A stretch of DNA of 64,000 nt from CAZAFL01 sp964484465 (GTDB lineage: Bacteria > Bacteroidota > Ignavibacteria > UBA10030 > SZUA-254). Within the stretch, counting starts at the first letter, position 1. Each line of letters starts with the position of its first letter. A program made the position numbers and the translations under genes. The stretch covers positions 1-64,000 of the forward strand of contig CAZAFL010000008.1 of assembly GCA_964484465.1 (NCBI GenBank), written 5' to 3'. The notes below the pieces were generated by a model that did not search any database, was not told the DNA's origin, and saw nothing but the letters and a program-made list of their open reading frames with translations. Below are positions 17,545-25,585 of this stretch, piece after piece.

Positions 17545-18321
17545 ATGCTACAAGTGGCAATCGAAGCTGCCAAAAATGCAGGGAAATTTCTCAAGCAGAA
17601 TCTTGGTAAGGCTCGCGACATCCGCCAGAAGGATGGGCAGGGAAAAAACCTTGTTACCGAAATAGATAAACGTTCCGAGGAAATGATCGTCGGGATTATT
17701 CGAAAATATTTCCCCACTCACGACATTCTCGCTGAGGAAGGGGGAACTCGTAAAGGGGGGACGTCAGACTACAGGTGGATTGTCGACCCGCTCGATGGGA
17801 CGACGAACTTCACGCATACATTGCCCATGTTTTGTGTTTCCATTGCGCTCGAACACCGCGGAGAAATTCTACTCGGCGTTATTTACGACCCGAATTTCGA
17901 TGAGTTATTTATTGCAGAAAAAAAGAAAGGAGCGTTCCTCAACGGTAAGCGGTTGAAGGTCTCAACAACTTCCTCACTGGAAAAGAGCCTCCTTGTGACC
18001 GGGTTCCCGTACAACGTCGCCGAAAATCCGAATCATGCCGTGGAACGTTTCGTCCGGTTCCTGATGAACGCACAGGCTGTCCGCAGAATGGGTTCTGCGG
18101 CTCTCGATTTAGCCTACACTGCTGCGGGAAGATATGATGGTTTTTGGGAAGTCGCGCTGCATCCGTGGGATATGGCAGCCGGAGTTCTTTTAGTAGAAGA
18201 AGCGGGTGGGAAAGTAACAACCTTTTCAGGAGAGGTTTTCAGTGTTTACAATCCGGAAGTTCTTGTAAGCAACGGATTGATTCATGAGCAAATGATTGAA
18301 ACACTCACCATGGGTTCCTAA
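17545..18321 (+). CDS. suhB: Inositol-1-monophosphatase family protein (SuhB-like)
   Basis: Magnesium-dependent phosphomonoesterase. Family motifs are clear: EEGG (metal ligand Glu), DPLDGTTNF (metal site) and WDMAAGVLLVEEAGG (second signature). ATG 17545 is chosen over the in-frame ATG at 17506 because AAAGGTGG sits 5 bases before it and the protein then starts MLQVAIEAAKNAG as in the family. The 258-residue length is normal. It may act on inositol phosphate, another sugar phosphate or, as in E. coli SuhB, also on RNA polymerase; the sequence does not decide. It stands alone between two intergenic regions. Confidence 0.93.
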   Translation: MLQVAIEAAKNAGKFLKQNLGKARDIRQKDGQGKNLVTEIDKRSEEMIVGIIRKYFPTHDILAEEGGTRKGGTSDYRWIVDPLDGTTNFTHTLPMFCVSIALEHRGEILLGVIYDPNFDELFIAEKKKGAFLNGKRLKVSTTSSLEKSLLVTGFPYNVAENPNHAVERFVRFLMNAQAVRRMGSAALDLAYTAAGRYDGFWEVALHPWDMAAGVLLVEEAGGKVTTFSGEVFSVYNPEVLVSNGLIHEQMIETLTMGS

Positions 18322-18365
18322 ATCAACTTTGCTGGTACATGACTACAACAGGCAGGTTTTTTGGT

Positions 18366-18806
18366 TCACGCACCTTTTGCGATCTCGATCAATAGCCTCA
18401 CCATCACAATGAGGAAAATCCCGCCAAAGAACGTCCAGATCGTCGTCATCGCCAGGCGTTCTTTGGTGAGTTTCCAATCAATTCCAATCTTTGGATATGT
18501 TTTGACCGACATGTCTTTGGTAATATTAATGCGACACGAAAGCCTCACATTCTTTGGAATCAATCGTGCGTAAAACGGCGTAAGGCCGACCAACGCCATA
18601 TCCTCCTGGGGTGAAATAGGAGGAGCTCCTTTTCCATCCACAATTTCGACACGGCACGTTCCGCATAATCCGTTGCCCAGACAATTCAAATAGTTGTCTT
18701 TCCCCACATATGGACGAATTCCATTCTTGAGAAGAACTTTACGAAGGTTTGCTCCTTCCGAAACTTCAATCGTTTTCCCCTCATCTACTAACGTAAGAAC
18801 AGGCAT
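18366..18806 (-). CDS. Membrane-anchored [2Fe-2S] ferredoxin
   Basis: 146 residues. Residues 1-95 form a plant/adrenodoxin-type 2Fe-2S domain with ligands C42, C48, C51 and C91 (C-x5-C-x2-C then Cys). The C-terminal tail has one membrane helix (about residues 121-143) ending in a positive residue. The domain order puts the cluster in the cytoplasm if the tail is a simple anchor. Its electron partner is not encoded next to it. GGAG lies eight bases before the ATG. It is monocistronic, pointing toward the suhB gene, with its own promoter. Confidence 0.9.
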   Translation of the reverse strand: MPVLTLVDEGKTIEVSEGANLRKVLLKNGIRPYVGKDNYLNCLGNGLCGTCRVEIVDGKGAPPISPQEDMALVGLTPFYARLIPKNVRLSCRINITKDMSVKTYPKIGIDWKLTKERLAMTTIWTFFGGIFLIVMVRLLIEIAKGA

Positions 18807-18911
18807 TTCAATCTCCGGAAATATGATAATCCGATTTCATTCTATTCTGGATATTCCAATTCTTCACGATAAGGTTAAATTGGTTTTCCACCACGCATAA
18901 AAATCGAAACT

Positions 18912-18939
18912 AAAATATAAAAAAATGAAGAGAAATCAA
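18912..18939 (-). promoter_or_regulatory. Putative promoter of the ferredoxin gene
   Basis: TTGATT, 16 bases, TATTTT on the minus strand, about 105 bases upstream of the ATG. Confidence 0.4.
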
Positions 18940-19003
18940 ACCTCCGGCTTAAAAAATCACGCAATCCTTTCAGTTCACATGTTCATAGATGCAGATGCGG
19001 CTA

Positions 19004-20350
19004 TTACACTGGGGGCCACGGATGTACACCCTTCTCGTCAACAAAAGAACGAACTAATGGGCTTTGTTTCAGAGCGGAACCTTCGATGATGATTGCCTGC
19101 CGGATTCTGTTCGCTGCCTGTTCAATTACGGCAGAGTTATTTGTATGCAGAACTGCGAGCGTTTCACCGGCGACGACAGTGTCCCCGGTTTTTTTTCTGA
19201 GGAGAATTCCTGCCGCAGGATCAATGCGATCCTCCACTTTCATCCGCCCGGCCCCGAGAAGAATACTACTGAATCCGATTTCGAGAGCATTCACCCCACT
19301 CACAACACCGGACACCGAACTCTTTATTTCATGTTGAATTTTGCATGAACGGTACTGTTGAGGCTGTTCAATAAAAGAAATATCCCCTCCTTGATGCAGA
19401 ACCATCTTCCTGAACGTTTGGAATGCCGATCCGGAGTTTATTGCGGTACGGCATTGTGCAATTCCCTCATCGATGGATTCGGCTTTACCTCCGAGCATGA
19501 CCATGGTTCCCCCAAGAACATATGTCACTTCCATAAGGTCGGGTATGTTTTTCCCTTTCATACAGTCTATGCACTCAACCACCTCGAGCCAGTTTCCGAC
19601 AGCAAGCCCCAATGGCTGATTCATATCGGTTAAGAATCCGACCGTCTTTTTGCCGAATCGGTTCCCGACCGCAATCAGCATCGCTGCGAGCCCGATCGCA
19701 TCCTCCTCCGTCTGCATGAACGCGCCGATCCCTGTTTTAATATCGAGGACAAGAGCGTCAATCCCTTCCGCAATTTTTTTGCTCATGATACTGCCAGCGA
19801 TGAGCGATATATTTTCGACTGTCCCTGTCACATCGCGCAAAGCATACATTTTCCTGTCGGCGGGGACAATTTCTCTCGTTTGGCCTATCATGACGGTCCC
19901 GACATCTGCGAGGACAGCTTTGTATTCATCGAATGAGAGGTCGGTTCGAAATCCGGGAATCGATTCGAGCTTGTCGAGTGTCCCGCCGGTATGACCGAGC
20001 CCACGACCCGATATCATCGGTACGGGAACGCCACACGCAGCAACCATCGGGGCAAGTATCAGAGAAACTTTATCCCCGACCCCACCGGTAGAATGCTTAT
20101 CCACCTTGATGCCAGGAATGGAAGATAAATCGACGACCCTCCCGGAATGCAGCATACAATCTGTCAGAAATGAAGTCTCCTCAAAATCCATTTTCTGAAA
20201 ATAGACAGCCATGAGAAAAGCAGACATCTGATATTCGGTAACGGTCCCAGAGAGATACCCATTCACAAGGAAACGAACTTCGTCCTGAGTGAGCTTCATC
20301 CCGTTTCGTTTTTTTCGTATGATTTCTACCGGATTCACCTTCGACGGCAC
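19004..20350 (-). CDS. deoA: Pyrimidine-nucleoside / thymidine phosphorylase
   Basis: Cleaves thymidine or uridine with phosphate to base plus (deoxy)ribose-1-phosphate. 448 residues, the normal length. It has the glycosyl-transferase family 3 helical start, the phosphate loop KHSTGGVGDKVSL, the signature SGRGLGHTGGTLDKLE and the substrate Arg/Ser/Lys region around SLIAGSIMSKKIAEG. It is the last gene of a long minus-strand run and follows the small zinc-binding protein by 11 bases. The sequence does not separate thymidine phosphorylase from the broader pyrimidine type; the symbol names the family. Confidence 0.94.
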   Translation of the reverse strand: MPSKVNPVEIIRKKRNGMKLTQDEVRFLVNGYLSGTVTEYQMSAFLMAVYFQKMDFEETSFLTDCMLHSGRVVDLSSIPGIKVDKHSTGGVGDKVSLILAPMVAACGVPVPMISGRGLGHTGGTLDKLESIPGFRTDLSFDEYKAVLADVGTVMIGQTREIVPADRKMYALRDVTGTVENISLIAGSIMSKKIAEGIDALVLDIKTGIGAFMQTEEDAIGLAAMLIAVGNRFGKKTVGFLTDMNQPLGLAVGNWLEVVECIDCMKGKNIPDLMEVTYVLGGTMVMLGGKAESIDEGIAQCRTAINSGSAFQTFRKMVLHQGGDISFIEQPQQYRSCKIQHEIKSSVSGVVSGVNALEIGFSSILLGAGRMKVEDRIDPAAGILLRKKTGDTVVAGETLAVLHTNNSAVIEQAANRIRQAIIIEGSALKQSPLVRSFVDEKGVHPWPPV

Positions 20351-20360
20351 AGTAATGAAT

Positions 20361-20549
20361 TTATATTTCTACTTTGACGACGAACCTTTTCTTGCATTTA
20401 TTGCACTGCAACTCGACAGTCACCCAATTATTGCGTTCGTAGTAAGAGAGTTCTGCGAGTTCCCCATCACATTTCGAAATGATACATTGCTTGATGTCGA
20501 GATGGTACCTCCGTTCGGGGGGATACAATGGGAGATTATCCTGTTCCAT
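20361..20549 (-). CDS. Small zinc-ribbon-like protein
   Basis: 62 residues with two cysteine pairs, C22/C27 and C49/C52 (the second in CNKCKKRF), which suggests one structural zinc site. It overlaps the end of the NUDIX gene by 14 bases and ends 11 bases before deoA, so it is embedded in the operon and probably translated by coupling. No enzyme motif. Function unknown; a nucleic-acid- or protein-binding adaptor is possible. Confidence 0.72.
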   Translation of the reverse strand: MEQDNLPLYPPERRYHLDIKQCIISKCDGELAELSYYERNNWVTVELQCNKCKKRFVVKVEI

Positions 20550-21090
20550 ACCTAGCCTCTAATTTTCGTTCTCCGAGGAAGATCCCGCAAATTGTTTTAC
20601 TATCAAAAATTTCCTGCCGCTCAATCATCTCGATTGCTTTTGAAAGCGGAAGAATACTCGTTGTCATTGTTTGCTCACCCTCTTCGAGTTTTTTTCCACC
20701 CGGCGACGGAGTAACTGTTGTTGCAAGATAAATATGGAGAATTTCACTGCAGAAGCCCGGTGATGTATAAATCGTCGTTAATTTTTCCCAATCCCTAGCG
20801 CGGTAACCTGTTTCTTCCTCTAATTCCCGCTGTGCGCAATGGAGCGGATCTTCATTCCGGTCCAATTTCCCCGCGGGGAGTTCCCATGTGTATTCTCCGA
20901 AGGGGTAACGGAACTGCCGTACGAGAATGATCTGGTTGTCAGCGAACACCGCCAGAGCTACAGCGCCACCGGGATGTTCCGCTACTTCACGGACCGACTT
21001 GTTGCCCGAGGGGTATTCAACGTCATCAATAATGATGTTGAAGACTCTTCCTTCATACAGTTTATTTCTTTTGAGTAATTTCAGCTGCAT
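20536..21090 (-). CDS. NUDIX hydrolase, ADP-ribose pyrophosphatase-like
   Basis: Hydrolyses nucleoside diphosphates linked to another moiety, most likely ADP-ribose. The NUDIX box is complete at residues 74-96 (G-x5-E-x7-REL-x-EE-x-GY), and the strand VALAVFADNQIILVRQFRYP with PAGKLD before it is the ADPRase-type context. The start at 21090 overlaps the mscS-like gene by 29 bases; the protein begins MQLKLLKRNKLYEGRVF, as in relatives. It is part of the murI-to-deoA run. Confidence 0.93.
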   Translation of the reverse strand: MQLKLLKRNKLYEGRVFNIIIDDVEYPSGNKSVREVAEHPGGAVALAVFADNQIILVRQFRYPFGEYTWELPAGKLDRNEDPLHCAQRELEEETGYRARDWEKLTTIYTSPGFCSEILHIYLATTVTPSPGGKKLEEGEQTMTTSILPLSKAIEMIERQEIFDSKTICGIFLGERKLEARYGTG

Positions 21091-22147
21091 GGGTGTTTAC
21101 CTGGATAACACGTTGTGGGTAAGGGATTTCGATCTGTTCCGCCCTGAATGTCGCATAGATTTCTTCCCGAAGGTTCGTCTCAATGTGAAACTTTTTCATA
21201 AAATTCGCGGTCTGCCCGACAAGGCGAAGCTGGAGGGCGGAATCACCGAAATTGAACAGGAATACTTCTGGTGGGGGGTATGAAAGTATGTCGGCATGTC
21301 GAGACGCAAGTTGTAACAGTATTTTTTTTGCTTTATCGATATCAGACCCATAAGCGATATTTACTTCAACGACAATTCTCACGGCTTTTTCAGGAAAAGC
21401 AAAATTGGTAATGCGGCTCTTTACAAGCTCTCCGTTTGGAATAATGACAAGGTTGTTGTCAACATTCAGGATGCGTGTGCTGCGAAGCCCTATCTGGTAC
21501 ACATCTCCTTCATCTCCGGAGGGAAGCTTGATATGATCACCCACACGAAACGGCTGGTCGACCAGAATAACGAATCCCGCGATCATATTTGCAACCGTCT
21601 CCTGGGCAGCAAGAGCAACCGCAAGCGAACCCACGCCAAGCGAGACAAGCAGACTTCCAATGTTGATGCCGAAATGATCGAGAACAATGATACACGCAAT
21701 CAGGAAAAGAATAATGTTAATAATTTTCGTCGTCATCGGAGCAACAGTAGCCGTAATGTTGCTCTGTGTTATTGCCGAGACTTCATCCATATACCACTCA
21801 ACCATCTCTTCAATCAGTCGGCTTATGAGCCGCGTCAGGACAAATACCAGGACAAGAAAGAACGCGATCGAAAGATAATCGAGAATCTGGTGATATGCGA
21901 CGTCCTCAACCGACAGCGCCTTACGTACCTCTCGTACGGCGATATGAAGACCAATAATTATGCTTACCGTCGTCACCCTGGTCCGAATAACCTTCAGCAG
22001 TCGATCATCGAGCGTGGTCTTCGTAGATTCAAAAAGTTTCTTGAACACGGTGCTGAGCAGCGCCTTTACCGCCTGTCCGATAATCCCGAACCCAATGACA
22101 ATGAGAATCGCGATAGCCGAATGTTTTATGATCTGGGTATCAAACAT
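21062..22147 (-). CDS. MscS-family mechanosensitive channel
   Basis: Inner-membrane small-conductance mechanosensitive channel. 361 residues: four or five membrane helices in the first 190 residues, a pore-lining helix rich in Gly/Ala (SLGVGSLAVALAAQETVANM), then the MscS beta domain (FRVGDHIKL, GDVYQIGLRSTRI, IIPNGELVKSRITNF) and a C-terminal alpha/beta domain. It has more N-terminal membrane segments than E. coli MscS. It shares an operon with pyrE and the NUDIX hydrolase. Confidence 0.94.
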   Translation of the reverse strand: MFDTQIIKHSAIAILIVIGFGIIGQAVKALLSTVFKKLFESTKTTLDDRLLKVIRTRVTTVSIIIGLHIAVREVRKALSVEDVAYHQILDYLSIAFFLVLVFVLTRLISRLIEEMVEWYMDEVSAITQSNITATVAPMTTKIINIILFLIACIIVLDHFGINIGSLLVSLGVGSLAVALAAQETVANMIAGFVILVDQPFRVGDHIKLPSGDEGDVYQIGLRSTRILNVDNNLVIIPNGELVKSRITNFAFPEKAVRIVVEVNIAYGSDIDKAKKILLQLASRHADILSYPPPEVFLFNFGDSALQLRLVGQTANFMKKFHIETNLREEIYATFRAEQIEIPYPQRVIQVNTHAAEITQKK

Positions 22148-22174
22148 GGATAGAATTTGAGCTCGTGATGGATC

Positions 22175-22759
22175 TCAACTTGTATGTACTCCCGCGCCCC
22201 TGCTCCCCGGCTTCTCAACTGCAATCCCCTGCTGACACATTGGGCATTTGTCAGGTGCGTATGTTACAACTTCCATAACAACAGTTGCGAATAAATTCGT
22301 GAAGCTAACCTTGCCGCCGCTGCGGTCGACAATTACTCCAACGCCGACAATATCGGCGCCGGCGCTGCGCACAATATCAATCACCTCACGCACTGACCCC
22401 CCGGTGGTAATAACATCCTCACAGATAAGGAGACGTTCTCCTTTTTCAATCTCGAACCCCCGACGAAGCTGCATCCGGCCGTCATGGCGTTCAGCAAACA
22501 TTGACCGTACGGCAAGTTGTCTACCGACTTCCGTACCGACGATAATTCCTCCGAGCGCAGGTGCGATGACGGCGTCAATCGCCTTCGAACGAAAACGGGA
22601 TGCAATTTCTTCACAGAGCTGTTCAGCAAATTTGGGATACTGTAAGACACGAGCGCACTGAAAATATTGCGGGCTGTGTAATCCTGAAGTAAGTTGAAAA
22701 TGCCCTTCCAGCAACGCATGGGTGCCCTTGAAGAGCGCAAGAATTTCCGGTTTCGTCAT
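22175..22759 (-). CDS. pyrE: Orotate phosphoribosyltransferase
   Basis: Joins orotate to PRPP, giving OMP in UMP synthesis. The start at ATG 22759 (MTKPEILALFKGTHALLEG) fits the family; the upstream extension to 22852 overlaps the TPR gene and has no family character. The orotate loop SGLHSPQYF, the PRPP-binding signature LLICEDVITTGGS and the C-terminal CPMCQQG are present. A C-terminal Cys-x2-Cys is common in this subgroup. Both halves of carB, earlier in the same pathway, lie far away at 58-62 kb. Confidence 0.95.
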   Translation of the reverse strand: MTKPEILALFKGTHALLEGHFQLTSGLHSPQYFQCARVLQYPKFAEQLCEEIASRFRSKAIDAVIAPALGGIIVGTEVGRQLAVRSMFAERHDGRMQLRRGFEIEKGERLLICEDVITTGGSVREVIDIVRSAGADIVGVGVIVDRSGGKVSFTNLFATVVMEVVTYAPDKCPMCQQGIAVEKPGSRGAGVHTS

Positions 22760-22787
22760 CGGCCTTAGCGAATGAGGTAGTGGTCTA

Positions 22788-23114
22788 TTAACCGAGAGTT
22801 TCCTCAAGTTCATCCAATAGTTCCTGCATTTCACTCTGCGCGTGCCTGTCACCCGTCAAAGCTGCCTGTCGTATCCCCCGTTCAAGAACAGTGATTGCAT
22901 CGTTGATATTGCCTGTCTGCTTGTAGAAATTGCCGAGTTGTTGGTAGGCGGGGACATACTTCGGATCAAGCACAAGTAATTCCTGCATATTGGCAATCGC
23001 CTCGGGAAAATTATTCAGCGATGCGTATTCGAGCGCTATTGCATATCGTGTAAACGCATCGACAGGGTCTTGTTCAAGAAATTTCTTCAACGCCTCGAGC
23101 CGGGAACCACTCAT
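22788..23114 (-). CDS. Small TPR-repeat protein
   Basis: 108 residues with two clear tetratricopeptide units (about 20-85): the ALEYASLNNFPEAI and LGNFYKQTGNINDAI stretches carry the TPR pattern. TPR domains bind proteins. It overlaps the pterin dehydratase stop by four bases, so translation is probably coupled. No signal peptide; cytoplasmic. Partner unknown. Confidence 0.88.
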   Translation of the reverse strand: MSGSRLEALKKFLEQDPVDAFTRYAIALEYASLNNFPEAIANMQELLVLDPKYVPAYQQLGNFYKQTGNINDAITVLERGIRQAALTGDRHAQSEMQELLDELEETLG

Positions 23115-23386
23115 AGATTTTCAATCTGTCGTGCCAGTTTAAAATCTTTTTCTGTCAATCCGCCTTCGCTGTGTGTCCAGAGAACAATCGTAACTTTACT
23201 CCAACGGATATCGATATCAGGGTGATGATTCGCTTTTTCTGCGAGCAATGCAATGGATGAAACAAATCCAATCGCATGAATAAAATCTCCAAACTCATAC
23301 ATTTTCCTGATTTCTTTTCCCGCAAGGCTCCAGCCGTTGAGCGTCTTCAACTCCTTATCAATGTCTCCGCTTGAAAGCAATGCCAT
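23111..23386 (-). CDS. Pterin-4-alpha-carbinolamine dehydratase
   Basis: 91 residues, full length. It has the family signature with catalytic histidines (EKANHHPDIDIRWSKVTI) and a C-terminal GLTEKDFKLARQI. In bacteria with no phenylalanine hydroxylase these proteins are linked to pterin/molybdopterin chemistry or act as a salvage step. The CADD-type enzyme two genes upstream is also folate-related, so a shared pterin/folate setting is suggested. It overlaps the TPR gene by four bases. Confidence 0.93.
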   Translation of the reverse strand: MALLSSGDIDKELKTLNGWSLAGKEIRKMYEFGDFIHAIGFVSSIALLAEKANHHPDIDIRWSKVTIVLWTHSEGGLTEKDFKLARQIENL

Positions 23387-23406
23387 ATCTTCTCCTTCAA
23401 TCTGAT

Positions 23407-23934
23407 TTATAATTGATGAAAATCTTTTTCGACTGCAGTGATTATATTCAGCTGACTTCGTAAGATGATGTGCTTTGAATCTATCGCCCGGTCGATTGCG
23501 AGAATACCATCGAGATGGTCGATTTCGTGTTGCAACAATTCCGAAAGGCTACCTGATGCTTCCATTGATTTCGTACTCCCCGTTTCATCCTGAAATTGCA
23601 TCCGAATTGAAACGTTCCGCCTGACTTTTACCATGATATCGGGAAACGAAAAACAATCGTCCCACAATGTCATTATCTCCTTGCTTTTCCTGGTAATCCG
23701 GGGGTTCACTATCGCCATCGGTTTGTCGATATTAATAAAGATGACTTTTTTCGACGTGCCAATCTGTGGAGCAGCAATTCCTCTTCCAAACCCATGGGAT
23801 GAGCGAAACTGAGCAAGCGTGTCCTGTAAGTCAGAAAGAGTCTGACGAACAAAGGGGTCTGAGAAATTAGTCACCTTCTCACATTTTTGCCGTAATACCG
23901 GATTGCCGAGAAGAAGGATTTCCCTGACCGCCAT
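23407..23934 (-). CDS. def: Peptide deformylase, divergent
   Basis: Removes the N-formyl group from nascent proteins. Motif 1 is GRGIAAPQIG (50-59). Motif 2, usually EGCLS, reads DDCFS (92-96) but keeps the metal-ligand Cys94. Motif 3 is HEIDH (136-140) with both His ligands and catalytic Glu. The catalytic set is therefore complete although motif 2 is altered. 175 residues is typical. It starts three bases after the CADD gene's stop. Whether it is the only deformylase of the cell or an accessory one is unknown. Confidence 0.92.
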   Translation of the reverse strand: MAVREILLLGNPVLRQKCEKVTNFSDPFVRQTLSDLQDTLAQFRSSHGFGRGIAAPQIGTSKKVIFINIDKPMAIVNPRITRKSKEIMTLWDDCFSFPDIMVKVRRNVSIRMQFQDETGSTKSMEASGSLSELLQHEIDHLDGILAIDRAIDSKHIILRSQLNIITAVEKDFHQL

Positions 23935-23937
23935 TGA

Positions 23938-24627
23938 TCAGTTCATCGAAGACTGTACGTATTCCCGGTAAACACCATCCAGCAGACGAAGCATTGCCCG
24001 GGATGCCTTCTCCGCTGCGTCCAGACATGCCTGCTGTTGTTCCTGGCTCTGAGCGCACCTGCCCAGGATATCACGTTCATCCGCTGAGTGATACACATCG
24101 GCCTCCTGGTGAACGGTAAAAAATGATAACGCATCTCTATCGTTCATACCGTAAAACTGTTGTAATCCTTCGATTTTGACTTTTGCAACTTCAGGAATCT
24201 GCGATTCATACGCGTACAGTGCGGCAATTCCTTCAAGGTAAGATCCGTCGCGTGTGATCACGCGCAGTGAACTTATGGCTTCCTTCGTTTCGGGTAAAAG
24301 CTCTGCAGACGAAGCATCAATCTCGGAAACGCCCAGTGCGTTGGCAAATTTTACCCAGAGGCCGGGATGATTTCCATCTCCCCGTTCTTCTTCGATGAGA
24401 TTTTCCAGCAATTGCTGACGGACGGCGAGGTGCGGTGTATTGGCATGTGTAGCACTCAGGAATGTCGGGAATGCCTGAACAAAATGATAATATTGTTTTG
24501 CATATTCACGCAAGGCATCATGGCTGAGCTTTCCCATGCTCCATGTCTGATAAAATGGATGATGAAGCATCTTGTTTTTCTCGATAACATCATTGAGTCG
24601 TTGTAAGAACAATACTGGTGAGTTCAT
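23938..24627 (-). CDS. CADD-family diiron oxidase, putative para-aminobenzoate synthase
   Basis: 229 residues, all-alpha heme-oxygenase-like fold related to PqqC/TenA and closest to Chlamydia CADD. From memory of Chlamydia CADD (Tyr27 and Lys152 used in self-sacrificing pABA formation; metal ligands E81, H88, E142, H174, D178, H181), each position has an equivalent here, offset by one: Y26 (in HPFYQTW), K151, E80, H87, E141 (in YESQIP), H173, D177 and H180 (in HQEADVYH). This supports a working pABA-forming enzyme in folate synthesis. It lies between murI and def in one operon and near a pterin dehydratase. Family is firm; the reaction is inferred from residue conservation. Confidence 0.9.
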   Translation of the reverse strand: MNSPVLFLQRLNDVIEKNKMLHHPFYQTWSMGKLSHDALREYAKQYYHFVQAFPTFLSATHANTPHLAVRQQLLENLIEEERGDGNHPGLWVKFANALGVSEIDASSAELLPETKEAISSLRVITRDGSYLEGIAALYAYESQIPEVAKVKIEGLQQFYGMNDRDALSFFTVHQEADVYHSADERDILGRCAQSQEQQQACLDAAEKASRAMLRLLDGVYREYVQSSMN

Positions 24628-24680
24628 GATGGCTCCTTGGTTGATGAAAAATGAATGATTATCAATACAATAGTCATGTA

Positions 24681-25502
24681 TTAATCTAAAAAACCTTCCG
24701 CTTTTCGAACTCTCCCTAATTTTTGTCCAAGAAAGCGTTCTCCAACTTCAGTAAATTTATAGGGAATATCGCTTACAAAAAATTGCATGTTCGCTTTCAG
24801 TGAACTGGGATTCCGGAGTTCCATATGGTCAAGCAGTTCTTCTACTTCCGTTGCGACGGCGTTTCCCGAATCGATAAGTGCAACCGTTCCTTCGAACACC
24901 TTCTCTATGACATCCTTCAGTAATGGATAGTGTGTACATCCAAGAACGAGTGTATCGATTTTCTGCAACTTTAGTGGGAAAAGGTATTCCCTGGCAATCA
25001 ACTCAGTTGCTTTGTGGTCAAGCCAGCCCTCTTCAGCAAGCGGAACAAATAACGGACACGCCTGACCCACAACGGCTACCGATGCATCAAACTGTCGTAT
25101 TGCATTCGTATACGCATTACTTGCTATTGTCCCCAGTGTTCCGATAACGCCGATATTTTTTTTCTTCGTAACATTCACTGCGGCTTTTGCACCGGGGAGA
25201 ATTACTCCGACAACGGGAACACGGGCATGTTTTTGAACAATGTCGAGCGCAACCGACGAAACGGTATTACAAGCGACAACAACCAGTTTGACGTTGTGCG
25301 CAACGAGAAAATCCGTATCCTGGGCCGTATATTCACGCACGACCTGCGGAGATTTCGGACCGTAAGGCACACGGGCAGTATCGCCAAAATAAACAATGTT
25401 TTCGTGCGGCAACCGTTTCATCAACGCGCGCACGACCGTGAGCCCCCCGATGCCAGAATCAAATACTCCGATAGGTTTCGCCTGCTGAGGCTTTGCCGTC
25501 AT
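24681..25502 (-). CDS. murI: Glutamate racemase
   Basis: Makes D-glutamate for peptidoglycan. 273 residues. It shows the family start GVFDSGIGGLTV, YFGDTARVPYG, and the two catalytic cysteines in ACNT and LGCTHYPLL. It appears to be the first gene of the minus-strand run ending at deoA; the next gene is 53 bases downstream. A hairpin separates it from the esterase gene upstream. Confidence 0.96.
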   Translation of the reverse strand: MTAKPQQAKPIGVFDSGIGGLTVVRALMKRLPHENIVYFGDTARVPYGPKSPQVVREYTAQDTDFLVAHNVKLVVVACNTVSSVALDIVQKHARVPVVGVILPGAKAAVNVTKKKNIGVIGTLGTIASNAYTNAIRQFDASVAVVGQACPLFVPLAEEGWLDHKATELIAREYLFPLKLQKIDTLVLGCTHYPLLKDVIEKVFEGTVALIDSGNAVATEVEELLDHMELRNPSSLKANMQFFVSDIPYKFTEVGERFLGQKLGRVRKAEGFLD

Positions 25503-25548
25503 AGGTTGTGAGCAATATAGGAAAACGAGGCGGGATTATCAAACATGG

Positions 25549-25575
25549 TTGTAAAGGTGGAGTCCACCTTTACAA
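25549..25575 (-). terminator. Perfect 13-base inverted repeat after the secreted esterase gene
   Basis: TTGTAAAGGTGGA pairs perfectly with its complement, with a single base at the centre. It lies 11 bases after the stop of the gene at 25586 and before murI. There is no T run, so intrinsic termination is likely but not certain. Confidence 0.6.
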
Positions 25576-25585
25576 TTACCTCATC

